Assembly (NCBI GenBank): GCA_946807835.1
Contig: OX327695.1
Coordinates: 26,270,501-26,334,500 of the forward strand
DNA from: Ailanthus altissimus
Taxonomy: Eukaryota > Streptophyta > Magnoliopsida > Sapindales > Simaroubaceae
Length of the DNA stretch: 64,000 nucleotides
Reading direction: 5' to 3'
Shown here piece by piece: positions 11,982-24,268 of this stretch (positions are counted from its first letter, which is position 1; every line of letters starts with the position of its first letter). A program made the translations under genes and the position numbers. The notes under the pieces are model-generated. The model saw only the letters and a list, made by a program, of their open reading frames with translations. It was not told the DNA's origin and did no database searches.

Positions 11982-13859
11982 TGATTATCAGCTCTCCTTT
12001 TAACGGGAAGAAGCTAACCTGGTCCGAATTTTCGTGAAGTTGGTGAAGAGCTCTCTTATATATGTTCCGCTCGTTTGTTTATTTTATGTAAGCTAAGTAT
12101 TTGCCTCAGGCAAAATTCGATTCCGGCTTGTAAAGACTATAAAAAGTTACTCTCCGGGAAATTGGGTGTTTTGTGATCTGGACAAATTCCAGATTCCAGC
12201 TTTTACCAAATCACTCTATCCAACGAAACTCGTGTTAGTAAGTGTGTTATAATCCTCCTAGTACCTCTCCGAAGACTGGTTTCTGTATGCATAATTTGTA
12301 TTATTCTCATGCAAAACTGCTTTGCGTATCGACCGCAGATTTGTTTATGGTCTATGCGTTTGCAATATGCATGTTGACAAAAGATAAAATCAATGCCCGG
12401 AAATGGGGCACATTCGCTACAACTCGTTTCTGGAAAGATTTGGTACACGGAATTAAAACTCACAATAAATTTGTGTGAATAAAGATTTGATACTTATTTG
12501 ACTATCTGCGAATATTTACATATAAAGAAGACCAAACGATGTTATTTTTGTGGTAATCTTAAATCACAAAATTGAAAGAATCATCTTTTTTTTATTTTAT
12601 AATTTATTAATTATTTTCACTCTCATTTATTATATAAATGTTTTTTTTTTAATTTCGTCAATCTTTGATTTTTTATTCTGATAAAGCTATTAATTTACGC
12701 TTGTTAATTTTTATATATTCTCAAATGATATATTTTTATCTCTTTAATATTTATATCATTGATATTATATTATTTAAATAAATAATATAAATATTTTAAA
12801 ATAGATGAGTTAATTTTTTTTGTTTAACTTTTTATTTATTCTCTTCAATGAAGATTGATAATTATTTTGTTTAATTTTTTTATTTAATTTCTTCACATGA
12901 CGAAGATTGATCGTTATTTTATTTTATATTTTTACTCATTTAATGTTTAATATGTTATTGATTTAGTTAATTGGTAAATTGGTTTATTTTAAAATTATAA
13001 TATTTTAATATAAATTTATTTATAAGAAGTGTTCTTAAATCTTGAATAGGGTTTAAAATTTTTTTTTGTTTATTTGTGTTGCTTTATAATTGTATTATTT
13101 AGTTTTTGTGTTAACTACTTATGAGTTACTTTTATTTATTTTAACTTGAAAATGAGTTTAATTTTAATGAAAAGATTTTTATTGAATTTTCATTTATGAT
13201 ATGATTTTGGTTGTTATAATTTATGAATTTTTTTAAATTAATGTTATAATTTTATATTTTTTATTATATTAATTTACAACTACTTAAAATTAAATAACTT
13301 ATTATAGATTTGATAAAATATATATATTTACTAGAACGGGTTTGAATAAAATTCTAACAAGTAATCAATTTAAAAAAAAATTAATAATTTATTTTTAAAA
13401 TAAATATAAATACGAATTTAAAAATATTTGTTCTAAATCCAATCTATTGCTATCTTTACTCGAGAATTAAAGCTATGCGAGGTAGGGACAGATGGAGAGG
13501 TCAGTTAAAAAGGGCGGGTGCTGTTGATCGCCATGTGCCAACTCCGTAGCTATTCGGAATGAAATTATAGGAGAGAAGTTTTGGACGGTGCACTGTGGCT
13601 GAGATTCTTAACGGGTTTCAATTTCAAAGGATTCTTGTCTCCATACATTCTCAGTCTGCATTGTTAATGTGTAAAATTATGAGGTTGTGTCCGGGGATGC
13701 CTTTCGGTTAATTATAAACGTTTTACAATGTAAATGTTTTTATGAGTGTTTTTTCAAACAAAAACAAAAAAAAAAAAAAGAAGAGTTTTGTGAGTGTTAT
13801 TGGGTAATAATGCACCGGGGAATAACGTTGAATTTAATGAAGGCATTCATGATTTATAA
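11982..13859. other. AT-rich intergenic region; no gene seen
   Basis: The 3' UTR of the bHLH gene is followed by very AT-rich sequence. A short direct repeat (GAAGATTGAT, twice near 12850-12912) is visible. No frame has a recognisable domain. Confidence 0.5.
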
Positions 13860-15182
13860 TGTGAGAAAAGATAAAAAAAATAATAATAATAAAGAAAAAT
13901 TAAAAAAATTTAAAAATTATATTATTGTTGTAATTCTGTATAATATTATAAATGTTATATAGATGATATTTATATAAATTTTAGGTTAACATAAATAAGG
14001 AATATAAATACATATAAGAAATTTAAATATAATTTATTAATTATAAAATTATATGATAAGAATTAATTGTATTGATTTCTTTTATATTTTTAACATCCGT
14101 CCTAAAATTTAAGATGGTAAAAGTTTGAGTTTAAAAAAAAATATTTTTGATTGTAATGGTGCACGTTGAGATATAACCACTGTCAGTGAATAATAACCTT
14201 TGTTGGAAAGAGACAACCATTGTGAAAGAGAGGTAATATTGTCGTAGAAGATCAACCACTGTAATTGTAAACGTGTTGATAGGGAGACAAAAAATCAATT
14301 GTTACGAGTGCAAGTGCGTTGAGAAATTCTACATTAGAAAAGATAAAGAAAATAACGAAAATTAACTCTTAAAAATAATCAAAAAGCTTTGAGAATGATT
14401 ATAATCTAACTCTAATACCATGTGAGAAAAAATAAAAAAAATTAAAAAAAATTAAAAAATTTTAAGAATTATATTATTACTATAATTCTGTATGTATTAC
14501 AAATACTATATAAATTTTAAATTAACATAAATAAAAAATATAAATATATATAAAAAATTAAATATAATTTATTAATTATAAAAAATATATAATAAAAATA
14601 AATTGTTTTAATGGTGCACGTTGAGATATAACCACTGTCAGTGAATTATAACCTTTGTTGGAAAGAGACAACCATTGTGAAAGAGAGATAATATTGTCGT
14701 AGAGTGACAATGTTATCGGAGTGACAAACACGTCGAGAAGATCAACTACTGCCATTGTAAACACGTTGATAGAGGAGATAAAAAATCAACAGTTGCGAGT
14801 ACAAGTGCGTTGAGAAGATCAACCACTGCAATTGCAAACGTGTTGATAGGGAGACAGAAAATCAACTGTTGCGAGTGCAAGTGTGTTAAAAAATTCTACA
14901 TTAAAAAAGATAAAGAAAGTAACGAAAATTAACTCTTAAAAATAATCAAAAAACTTTGAGAATGATCGTAATCTAACTCTAACATTATGTAAAAAAAGAT
15001 AAAAAAAATAATAAAGAGAAATTAAAAAATTTTAAAAATTACATTATTATTATAATTTTGTATGTATTACAAATATTATATAAAATTTAAATTAACATAA
15101 ATAAAAAATTAAATATAATTTATTAATTATAAAATATATATGATAAGAATAAATTATTTTAATTTCTTTTATATCTTTAACA
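13860..15182 (-). mobile_element. Tandem TRIM-type retrotransposon (three LTRs, two internal segments)
   Basis: Three related LTR copies of about 190-236 bases lie at 13860-14095, 14421-about 14608 and 14988-15182, separated by two related non-coding internal segments (14096-14420 and about 14609-14987). Read on the - strand the LTR starts TGTTAAA and ends CTCACA. It is followed by TGGTATTAGAGTTAG at 14420-14406, a degenerate match to the initiator-Met primer site TGGTATCAGAGC. The middle LTR and the second internal segment share a junction deletion. The second internal segment also contains a short internal duplication with the motif GAGAAGATCAACCACTGC. The lack of frames and the small size identify a TRIM. 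Flanks TATAA (13855-13859) and CGTAA (15183-15187) are only weakly alike. Confidence 0.7.
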
Positions 15183-15725
15183 CGTAACAAAAGGGACAAT
15201 AGTGGAGTTAGAAAAATGGTGTTCCCGTTAAAAAAATGTGGAATTACAGCACTACCTTTCCTTCCAAATATATACGGTGATTGACTGTAATTCCAATGCT
15301 GAGATGCAAGGATATTGTTTTGCTCCGAAGAAACAATTTTCCTGAAGCAATTCTAATTAAGTTTCTGACGCATATGATAAAGATATTTGATGTGCCTCCA
15401 TTCACGGAATCTGTATATGAAGATTTGGAACATACATCCCGAAGGATTATTCTTTGTCCAAAATTCTTCGGCTAACTCCAAACGTCAAAATCTTAAATTC
15501 AAACATTGTTGACTGAGGATGAATTAAGACAGTCGTGAAGTTGGTAATTCATTCTTCACTAACTCACCAACTTCCGTAATTAATTATTTAAATTTCTTTT
15601 TTTGACATGACTTATTTATTTATAATATTATTCCTACGAAAGTAACATATATTAATAAAATCACTATTTTGGTTTTACTGATGCTGTAACATTTTTGCGT
15701 GAGAAATTTATCCATTTCAGGCATG
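15183..15725. other. Short intergenic region between TRIM array and nested retrotransposon block
   Basis: AT-rich sequence with one short frame (15281-15475) that has no recognisable domain. I see no gene. Confidence 0.4.
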
Positions 15726-15730
15726 GTCTA

Positions 15731-17112
15731 TGTATGTAATTCACGTGTTTGTAAAGAGTAATTTTTACAGAATTAAAAATATTAATTAATTAGAAAAGTA
15801 GATTGTATTGATGAGAGCTTGATGACATTTTTAATAGATGAAATAATAATAATAATTCAAAGAAAGAAAAAAGCTGGTTAAATGGTGGACGTGTGGAGCA
15901 AGTGGTGTAAACTTGTAATTTGGTCTCGTGGCCGGCTGGATTGCTATTTAAAAGAACTTGTCTTCAATTCTTTTTACACGAAAACCGAGAGCAAATAGAA
16001 GCAATTAGGGACAAAAGACAAATAATTTTATAATATTAAAATATTTATATTTTAGTATTTATAATAAATATAAATATTAATAATATATTTTTACACCCTA
16101 TATATTATAAGAAGAATACTAATAATTGGTAGATCTAATAATTCAAAATTAATTTAAGATTAGTTTATTTTTGTAAATAGATAATTATATATATTTTTAA
16201 TATAACAGCTTATAATTTAATTATAAGTTAGCAAATTTATTATTATTTTAGACATATAAATATTTATATTATTTAATATATTTAAAAATATTTTTAAAAT
16301 TTATTATAGTAAAATTTATGATTATGTTAGTATAAAACATTTATTTTAAAATAATTATACTTACATTATATTATTATATATAGTAATTTTTGAACGACCA
16401 TATGCATATCCTCCCTTTTAATATAGTTGTTTTGCGTACGCATTAGACCAGTTTATTTGCTTTGCCCGAGCGATGTATTATTCTGCCAAGTTAAATAAGT
16501 TTAGATTCCCCGCTCTACTTATGCGTAAGTTACTTCGTTGTGTTAGATCAGCCTTTCCCTGGATACAAATTTGGTGTGATTTTCATTATGTATATAGTAC
16601 ATATTTCCAAAGTTACGTTACATATATTAAGCTTCATAATAAATTTTATTACAGTTTATATTTTCAGTACAAGTTTATTTATTTTTCAGTATACAGTTTC
16701 ATATTTATTTTATATTATAGATTTCTACGTATATTATTTATAGTATTATTTATTATTAAATTATTAGTAGAAACTATTATTTACAATACGTATAAAAGTA
16801 AATAATATTTTTATATTTTGTCCATTCACTGAACCACAACTTTATCATTTTTTTATTTTTTCAAATTATCACAGAAATTCATGCGATGTGATTGTACTTC
16901 ACATTTGAAGGGTTGGCCATTACATGCACAATTGTATGAGTGTCACATTTTGTATACTTGGTATATCTTTATGTATATTTCTGTACATGTGTACACTTTT
17001 GCTGGGGCCCATAACCTTATTTTATTAGATGAAATGAGTATAAACATGTTCGTTTTATATTATTGTAGGATCTGCCTCGATTTTTTGGGAGGGCTTAGGT
17101 CGAGTCCTGTTA
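15731..17112 (+). repeat. 5' LTR of the outer gypsy element
   Basis: It matches the right LTR from CACGTGTTTGTAA near 15743 to the CTGTTA end at 17112. It lacks about 165 bases, the purine-rich segment present at about 41655-41810 in the right copy. The exact first base is uncertain: TGTATGTAAT at 15731, or TGTAAT at 15735. Confidence 0.75.
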
Positions 17113-17115
17113 GTT

Positions 17116-17127
17116 TGGTATCAGAGC
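17116..17127 (+). other. Primer-binding site (initiator tRNA-Met) of the outer element
   Basis: TGGTATCAGAGC, the standard plant gypsy and copia initiator-Met primer-binding site, sits three bases after the LTR end. Confidence 0.88.
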
Positions 17128-17189
17128 ACAATTTTAGATTCTGTAGATTATGACATGATGCATGCATGTTAAAGACATGTTATAGATTT

Positions 17190-18047
17190 TCATCATACGT
17201 CCACATGGCCAACCTCTCATGAAACCATGGCTGAACTGGGATCTTTCTCTAGACTAGAGAGAAAGGATGAGCCTACTAGAGAAGTGCTAGTTAAGTCATT
17301 ACCCCTGAACTTAGACCTCAACCTAGCCAAATCTTGTTGTAGAGCAAATGCACTCGTAACTAGTCCCACAACCTAAGACACAGCTTATACAGGGGCAGCC
17401 TGATAGACATACCTTAGAGAAGTTTATAGAGAGGTTTGTCCAATTAGTTGCAATTACAGTAAGGAGAAAGAAACAAAGAAGAGAGAAACAAAGAAAAAGA
17501 AACAAAAGAGCTGTTTGCAGTCTAGGGGTAGAAAATTTTTCAGGCACTACAGAATCGGCTAATCAGAGTCACGGCTAATTAGAGTAGAGCTGATATTTGA
17601 TGTTATGAGATGCACTGATGATGAAAGGGTTTCATTTGCCACTTGAGGGTAGATCATATTATTAGTGGACATCAGTTTCATGTAAATATGCAAGAGTAAT
17701 TAGTTGGGTTGATTTTTATAAAGAGTTTAATGCTAAATTCTTTTCTACGGTTTATCAAAACATCTAGGTTAGTAAGTTCTTTGAGATAAAACAAGGATCG
17801 ATAACGGTGGATTAGTATGAGAATCGATTTATAGAGTTATTAAAATACACTTTATATACAGTGCAGAATGAGAGGAATAAATATAAGAGATTTGAACAGA
17901 CCTTATAGGTAATATCAGGACATCAGTCACAACTATGGGGTATAGTAATTTTAGTGAGTTAGTAAGAGCTGAAATAAAGATTGTGATACGTTTGGTAGAG
18001 ATATGTAGAGCTCAGGAATTCAATCAGAAAGAAGGCCATAGTTAGTC
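17190..18047 (+). pseudogene. Degenerate gag of the outer gypsy element
   Basis: With stops and frame shifts ignored, fragments such as FYKEFNAKFFSTVYQN, FFEIKQGSITVD and YENRFIELLKYT follow the order of the plant retrotransposon Gag domain. The sequence is then cut by the 2-kb repeat at 18053. It is not translatable. Confidence 0.7.
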
Positions 18048-18052
18048 AATTG

Positions 18053-20088
18053 TGTAAGAGATCAACTGTGTGTGGGTGTATGCATGTGCTAGTGTGTTTA
18101 TTGCAAAATACGCATCTAATACATATCTTAGCGCATCGAAATTATAAAACATATAATTAACACACTAATTATATATTAATCAAATTAATATATACATGAT
18201 AAAATTAAAAAATTACCAATACGTGTAACGTTTTACACGTTTTTCTTTAGAGTCTGCCTGGAGTTATACCCGTTGTCAGTTCTAGTTATCAACTTGGTGG
18301 ACTTGATAAGCTAGAACAATAGCTCTTTAATTCAACATAAGACTAACTCTTAATTCCAAATGGCCAGTTCTTAACCTTTTGCTATTGTCTCTCACGAAAA
18401 AGAATGAGAAGAATTAAAAGCAACAATTGCTTCCCTTTCTTTTAGAGCATAAACGAAAAAATGAAAGAAAAATAACACTTTTTATTTTTCTTTTCCTTTT
18501 TCAATTTCTCATCACGTTTCCGTTTACAAATTTTACACGTATATATCTCTTTTTCATTAAAAAAATATATCACAATATAATATTAATAAAACATGCATGT
18601 TGACAAAAAATAATAATATTATATATATAATGCATGACAACTATCATGCATTATATATATTATATTATTATTAATATAATATTATAAAATAATATATTTT
18701 ATTAGAAATATTTTGATTATTTAACATTTAAATAATTAAGTGTGAAATGATCATTTTACCCCTTATGAAGAGTTACCAAGTATACTTTTTAGTGGGTCTC
18801 ACCAAATTCCACACTTGGGTAAACTCAACCGAGGGTTTACAATGCGTCATGTGTTATTTTACAATTAGTGAATAATAATTATTGACTAATCGTTGTATTT
18901 AACACTTAAATACACACATGCACATATTTCTGTGGTTACGTTGGATATTACTGGATTAAATAATTTAATCCAGTACTCTGTGCTAGTACACAACGAGTAC
19001 ACTCCATATCGTGGGACTCCTTAGATCTATGCCCGATTTGTCAAATAGAACTATTCTATAAGTCCGTGAGCCATGCCCCACGTATACGTTATAATATTAT
19101 AAATCAATGCGTTGAACCATACAAATTGAGGTTACAACGCATACGTATAGTCCTTCTATCATATATATCTTAGATGTGCGGGGGCATATATCTACACCGT
19201 CAAATTCCCATATGCTCATTCATAAACCTATCTTTAGAATGCTATCTCAATTGAATAATATGAGCAAAACTCTTTGTCATATTGTTTAACTCCATGGAAA
19301 CACCTTTTCGGGTTATAAGACTATCCTAAGATACTATCTTGGAGCATTTAGATATATCACTCCTTATAAGAATTGATGGATCCCATATCTACACACACCG
19401 GACTCTATGAGCATCGGACTATACCCAGTGACACCAAGCGGTCAGACCATAAAAGGTCTCTGACATGTGTGGAACTAAAGTATGGTGGATCACTCACAAG
19501 CCCACCATGGTGCTCAGGTCAGAGGACCACGTATACCACTCAATTCGAGAGAACCTTCCATTGACAACAACATAAGATGTCTATTGGGGTCCTCATTAGT
19601 CTATCTAGTATTCAGTCCTAATTGAATACCTGTATGCCTATATAATCTCTAAGATCCTGGTCAGTTAGGAACAACCAACTGTACCCTACAGATATAGACA
19701 TATATTAATCTATGTAAATTAATAGGATCTACTAATAGACATGCGTTACTAGAAATAGAACAGGAACTATGTATTTGAAAACATGCTTGCATAATGACAC
19801 ATCCTAACAATTTATTGTAACTCTTACAACTATATCATTATTAGCATATTCCGATGTCTTTGTCCCGTTATAGATAATGCTCCAACTCTTGAAATATTTG
19901 CTAACTCTTAGCACCGGTCTAAACTATTTTAGACCGTATCCGAACTCCCTCAGATATAACAAAGTCTGTAGCGTAATAAGCATTAAACCATATAATTAAA
20001 AGGTAATTAGCGATATAAAAAAATATACTCTGTATAGATATCAAATATTCATACAAAACTGGGATAACACGTAGGCATAACCCTAACA
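18053..20088 (-). repeat. 2-kb repeat, left copy, probable solo LTR
   Basis: This copy is inverted relative to the one at 32926. Read on the - strand it starts TGTTAGGGTTATG and runs to CTTACA. It shares many blocks with the right copy, for example the stretches around 19390-19510 and 33541-33680. Flanks AATTG (18048-18052) and AGTTG (20089-20093) are a 4/5 match that could be a mutated target duplication. TG...CA ends with no coding frame suggest a solo LTR of a long-LTR family. The two copies are clearly diverged. Confidence 0.65.
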
Positions 20089-20093
20089 AGTTG

Positions 20094-20386
20094 ATAGATC
20101 CAATAGTAGTAGAGCACCTAAAGGAGAGATAAACCATATAGGTTATTCGGGTAGTTAATAGTATAGTTAGTGCCCTATATCAGCAAAAGAGCAGAGATAG
20201 AGTTCTTCATAGAATTCTATATCTTCATTTATTGGAAGCAATATAGGGAGTCAGAGGCCTCAAAATAGTAGCCACACTAGTTGGGGAATTATTATTTACT
20301 GACAGTGTATTTCAGGGATGTGTTATTAGAGTGGGTAGTATTCAGATGGTAGCAGATTTAATCCTTTTTGATATACATGACTTGAT
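20094..20386 (+). pseudogene. Degenerate gag-protease segment of the outer element
   Basis: The frame QGCVIRVGSIQMVADLILFD resembles the protease region of plant chromoviruses. It is interrupted exactly by the young element at 20392 and resumes at 32828. Confidence 0.6.
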
Positions 20387-20391
20387 GTCAT
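20387..20391. repeat. Target-site duplication GTCAT (left)
   Basis: Perfect five-base match to 32823-32827 on the other side of the young element. It marks a simple, unrearranged insertion. Confidence 0.93.
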
Positions 20392-21947
20392 TGTTTACGC
20401 TCAAAATATAACGCGGCTATCGCAGTATAGATTGAGGTGTCGATCCCACGAGGAAGCTCTTGGCAAAATAGGTTAGTGAAGTAAAATATTAAAGCAGTAG
20501 CAAAGGGTTAATTGATTTAAACGGATGAGATAGAATTGTCTATGAATTGAGAAAAATGTCTTATGATGATTTAGGCAAGGCTTTGAGAATCACAATTATG
20601 CTTTATAAATCTACTCTATACTTTGATTCGATATTTATAACTCAACTGAAAGTTTCACATCCCAAACAATCAATCGGAAGGTATGTAATATATAGCACAT
20701 TTGATAACACACGTATTTGATTTAGTTAAACTCTTTGCAAGCATTAACACACATCATGTTATTTATACAAGTTATCTAAGATCGACAATATATCATTTTG
20801 ACAATATTGCAGTAAAAGATTAACTTGAATATCAAACATTTATTGCCCTTACATGTTATCCAAGATCGACAATATATCAAATTGACAATACTGCAGTAAA
20901 AGATTAACATATAAAACAATATAACCAGTAACAATTATAAATCAACATGAATCACATAAGAAAAGCATGACTGAACATATATGAGACATGAGAATTATAA
21001 CTTCTGGATTATAGAAAATAAAATAGATAAGAGTTTAATCAAAACCAAACTTACAACATTTATAGCTCTTGACACCGAATCAAAGCATGAAAGTAGATTT
21101 ACTACACATAAAAGTTCATCTCTTAGCCTTGCTAGGAACTCTAGCCTAAATTACAATACATGTTAATGAGAATAAAAGAAGAGAGAAAATTATCTATTAA
21201 AAACGTCCTAAGGGTCTCCTTATATAGGCAATGAATGGACATATGTCATGGATGACATCAATCTTCAATAATTTTAAGTCAATAACTCGTGTATCCACTT
21301 GCAGCACGTTTTTGATAATGTAAATGATCAATTCAGCTTCTGCGGCCGACATGAAAGTTGTATAATTTTGACTCTTCTTTCCATAGGCACTGATTTCATG
21401 CAAATTGGATGAGTGTCCAATGAGATATGAGCAAAATTCCAAAGATACACCAGAATTCGGCCAACAACCATTTTACCCACTTGCAATGCGATTTGGTCCA
21501 TGATAACGGCTGATTTGGACTTTACCATAAACATACGAGTTGTTGATAGTTAAGTCAGAAATTCACAGCTTCAATAATTATACCAATTGAGTACGTATTT
21601 TGGGAGATACGGTCCAAATACGTGAGTTGGGTCAAGCTGGGTAAGAGTTGTAGTCCGATTCTGTTGTATCTCAATTTTTGGCCCATAACATGTTGGATTT
21701 GGCTTTTCCTCTATTCTTCAAATTTGTGTAAGATTGAGTCATGTTGCACCAGGTTCAAGAATTTCTTCATTTCGATTTCTACATTGAGAGTTATGTCCAA
21801 TTTACCTAAACCTGTCCAAATAACATTCATTAATCACAATTTAAGGAGAACACTTTATTTCAAGCTAAAAATACAGAAAATACTAAAATTGGTGACATTA
21901 AATGGTGATTGAATCTTTTAACAACATGCATTTTCATGTGTTCATCA
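20392..21947 (-). repeat. 3' LTR of the young gypsy element
   Basis: 1556 bp. On the - strand it starts TGATGAACAC and ends GCGTAAACA. It contains an internal direct repeat (the GATCGACAATATATCA units near 20780 and 20865). Short frames inside both LTRs are identical between copies and are not genes. Confidence 0.93.
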
Positions 21948-21960
21948 CAGCCCCCAACCA
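21948..21960 (-). other. Polypurine tract of the young element
   Basis: TGGTTGGGGGCTG on the - strand directly abuts the 3' LTR, the expected place for plus-strand priming. Confidence 0.82.
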
Positions 21961-23305
21961 GCTTATTGCTAGTCTCTAGCAATTCAAGCGTAAATAGAAT
22001 ATGCAAAACTACCTAAGCACTTCAATCAAAATGTCAGTTCGAGATCACTGTTGCTATCATGGTGTTTTCAATTACAACTTCCATAATTTGTGTGTGTGTG
22101 AACTAAGCCATAACCATCTAACCACAAACCACAATAGATATAGCCTTGAGAATTTCTCCAAGTAAAAGCCTCAACTCCATATCCTCACATGTGTATGACT
22201 GTTTAAAAGGTTAGGACTTCTCTTATGGAGTTGGAAAACAGTTAAGCACTCAAGAAAAAGTCAATTTTAAGGACAGACATATAAACTAACATTGATCCGA
22301 AGATAGGAAAATTATTTGTTTAAAAATCAATTATTCATATCATACGTCAACTTTAGAACTTTAATTGGCTGGTGAGAACAATACAATTATAACTTGGTGA
22401 GAAAACTGTTTTACAAGGTATTTGTCTTCTAAAATTGAATGAAGACTTTATTAAACTGAATTGCTTTTTTTTTTTTCTTGTTTTTGGTACTTTTGTGTTT
22501 TTTTTTTTTTTTTGAAGAATACAAGGAAGCATTACAAAGGTTTCTCACCAAATTATATTATGCACAAATGTAACCAACTTATCCCTTAATTCAAATAATA
22601 TCATTCTAAACAAAAATTAACCAATTCAAAGGATCAATGAAAGTTCATAAGCTGTTTTCTCAACCTTTCCACTTACTCACAAAAGATATGTGAGATTAGA
22701 AAAATATATACTTAAACATGGGAATTCTCTTGGCTATATAAATTGAATCATCCATCTTACCACAAGGCTTAGCATTGTGCTCAAAAATATTTTGGAAGTC
22801 ATTCTTTAGTAACCTAGATAGAAATAGTGACTCAACCTAATCAATTCTGAAATCATACTTAGGCAGAAAAGCAAATTCCTTTATACAAGAATTACCAAGA
22901 CTACAAGCAGTAAACGACAATGCATGAAATATAAAACAAAATAACAAAAAGTTAGTTAAAATGCATTTCAAAAGTTAGTACTAAAACTCCTTACTCTGCC
23001 ATTCTAATTTGACCTAGAATGCGTCTCAAGAGTTCAAGAATGAACTCTTTACTCTGCCGTTTTAATCAAATGTCGGACCACAATTTTTTTTTTTTTTTTT
23101 TTTTTTTTGCAAAATGCAACGTATGTCTACTATCCTCCCCCCAAACCAGATGAAACATTGTCCTCAATGTTTAAATAGAAAGAGATAAAGTATAGGAGAC
23201 ATTACCTGAAACGCCAGTTATTTGAAAGAAACAAACCTGAGAGACACTTAAGCAAATATAAACTAAAATGATGGTACTGATAAATAAATAAATAAAAAGA
23301 AAAAT
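21961..23305 (-). other. Non-coding 3' region of the young element
   Basis: There is no credible frame. T-runs on the + strand (about 22470-22515 and 23083-23108) interrupt it. A 15-base stretch at 23019-23033 recurs inside the zinc-finger gene at 24419-24433. Probably holds the 3' UTR and terminator of the LOG-like gene. Confidence 0.5.
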
Positions 23306-23953
23306 TTACAAACGGAGTGTCAGATCTAATTTTCGCTTGTTAAGGCCCACTGACCAATCGATCCGAGTTATTGCTGGGTCAGGTTCGTAGGTAACTGCCT
23401 GTAATTTGTTAATCAATTCATCCGCCTCAGTAGCAGAAACCAGGATCTGTCGCGCCGAATGTGAAATAAAATTCTGTTCCACAGCTTGATCAAGAAAACA
23501 AAGTAAGCAATCAAAATAGTTATTAACATTCAACAAACCTATGGGTTTTCGGTGGATATTCAGTTGGGCCCAAGAGACAATTTGAAAAATTTCTTCCAAG
23601 GTACCAAAACCACCTGGTAAAGCAATAAAAGCGTCTGCATTGCAAAGCATTCTGGCTATACGTTCATGCATGGATGAGACTTGTAATTCTTCTCCTATTG
23701 TTTTCCCGGTCAGGTTTCCCACGGCCAAAGCTGTAGGAATAATACCTAAAACTTGACTTCCTCCTAAATGTGCAGCTGTTGACACACACCCCATTAGCCC
23801 AAGGCTACCTCCTCCATAAATCAAATGAATTTTTCTTGCAGCTAATGTTTTTCCTAGATTGTTTGCTGCTTCTACGAACACTTTACTCTCCCCAGGACTA
23901 GATCCACAAAATACACATATATTTCGAAATTGTCGAACTTGGGTTTCCTCCAT
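23306..23953 (-). CDS. LOG-like: LOG-like cytokinin riboside 5'-monophosphate phosphoribohydrolase carried by the retrotransposon
   Basis: LOG enzymes release active cytokinin bases from their nucleotide forms in one step in the cytosol. The frame is open from 24022 (238 aa). I start it at the ATG at 23953 (215 aa, MEETQVRQFRNICVFCGSS) because that fits the family length and a TATA box overlaps the upstream ATG. In 238-aa numbering there is a Rossmann-type start (ICVFCGSSPG, 35-44), GGGSLGLMG (70-78), MHERIARM (118-125) and the catalytic PGGFGTLEE (136-144). The catalytic Arg and Glu are kept, but the usual Lys after the Arg is Ile. Plant LOG genes have several introns and this copy has none, so it probably arose from an mRNA. 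It lies 316 bases after the zinc-finger gene. It is clearly divergent from housekeeping LOGs, with an unusual basic tail (KRKLDL). Activity is not shown. Confidence 0.85.
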   Translation of the reverse strand: MEETQVRQFRNICVFCGSSPGESKVFVEAANNLGKTLAARKIHLIYGGGSLGLMGCVSTAAHLGGSQVLGIIPTALAVGNLTGKTIGEELQVSSMHERIARMLCNADAFIALPGGFGTLEEIFQIVSWAQLNIHRKPIGLLNVNNYFDCLLCFLDQAVEQNFISHSARQILVSATEADELINKLQAVTYEPDPAITRIDWSVGLNKRKLDLTLRL

Positions 23954-24005
23954 ATCTACTCTCACCTTTATCTCAATATATGAAAATGAAGAAACTGAGG
24001 TGCTG

Positions 24006-24014
24006 TATTTATAG
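24006..24014 (-). promoter_or_regulatory. Candidate TATA box of the LOG-like gene
   Basis: CTATAAATA on the - strand is a near-consensus plant TATA box, 53 bases before the ATG at 23953, implying a 5' UTR of about 20-30 bases. It overlaps the upstream in-frame ATG (24022), which supports the shorter protein and an independent promoter. Confidence 0.55.
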
Positions 24015-24268
24015 AGTGCCAAATGACAATAATGATTATGGTAACCCGACAGTTTGTCAAAAGAGAGTTAAAAATAAAACACAAAAATTTAAACATAATG
24101 ACCCACATGCATTATTGAACAAAAAGATTTGAATTTAAGACATCTACATGAGTAGCCCTACTATTCATAAAATAAAGTTTGAAATTAAAACACATGTATT
24201 TACAAGTAGTTGTGATTGTGGCTCACATCTTCCTCTGGTTTTACGTCCAGTAACGGCTTAAACGCCCT

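Noticed and set aside
17190..18047. Possible host gene with Gln/Lys-rich N-terminus
   Set aside because: Position right after an LTR and primer site and the Gag-like fragments show it is decayed retrotransposon gag.
20981..21912. Short frames of 61-96 aa in the LTR, repeated exactly at 31856-32787
   Set aside because: They lie inside the two identical LTRs, on both strands, with no domain; identity reflects LTR identity, not coding constraint.
24023..24268. Extending the LOG-like protein upstream beyond the ATG at 24022 or fusing it to the zinc-finger gene
   Set aside because: The zinc-finger frame ends with a stop at 24269 and the region between holds the TATA box; no continuous frame or splice pair joins the two.
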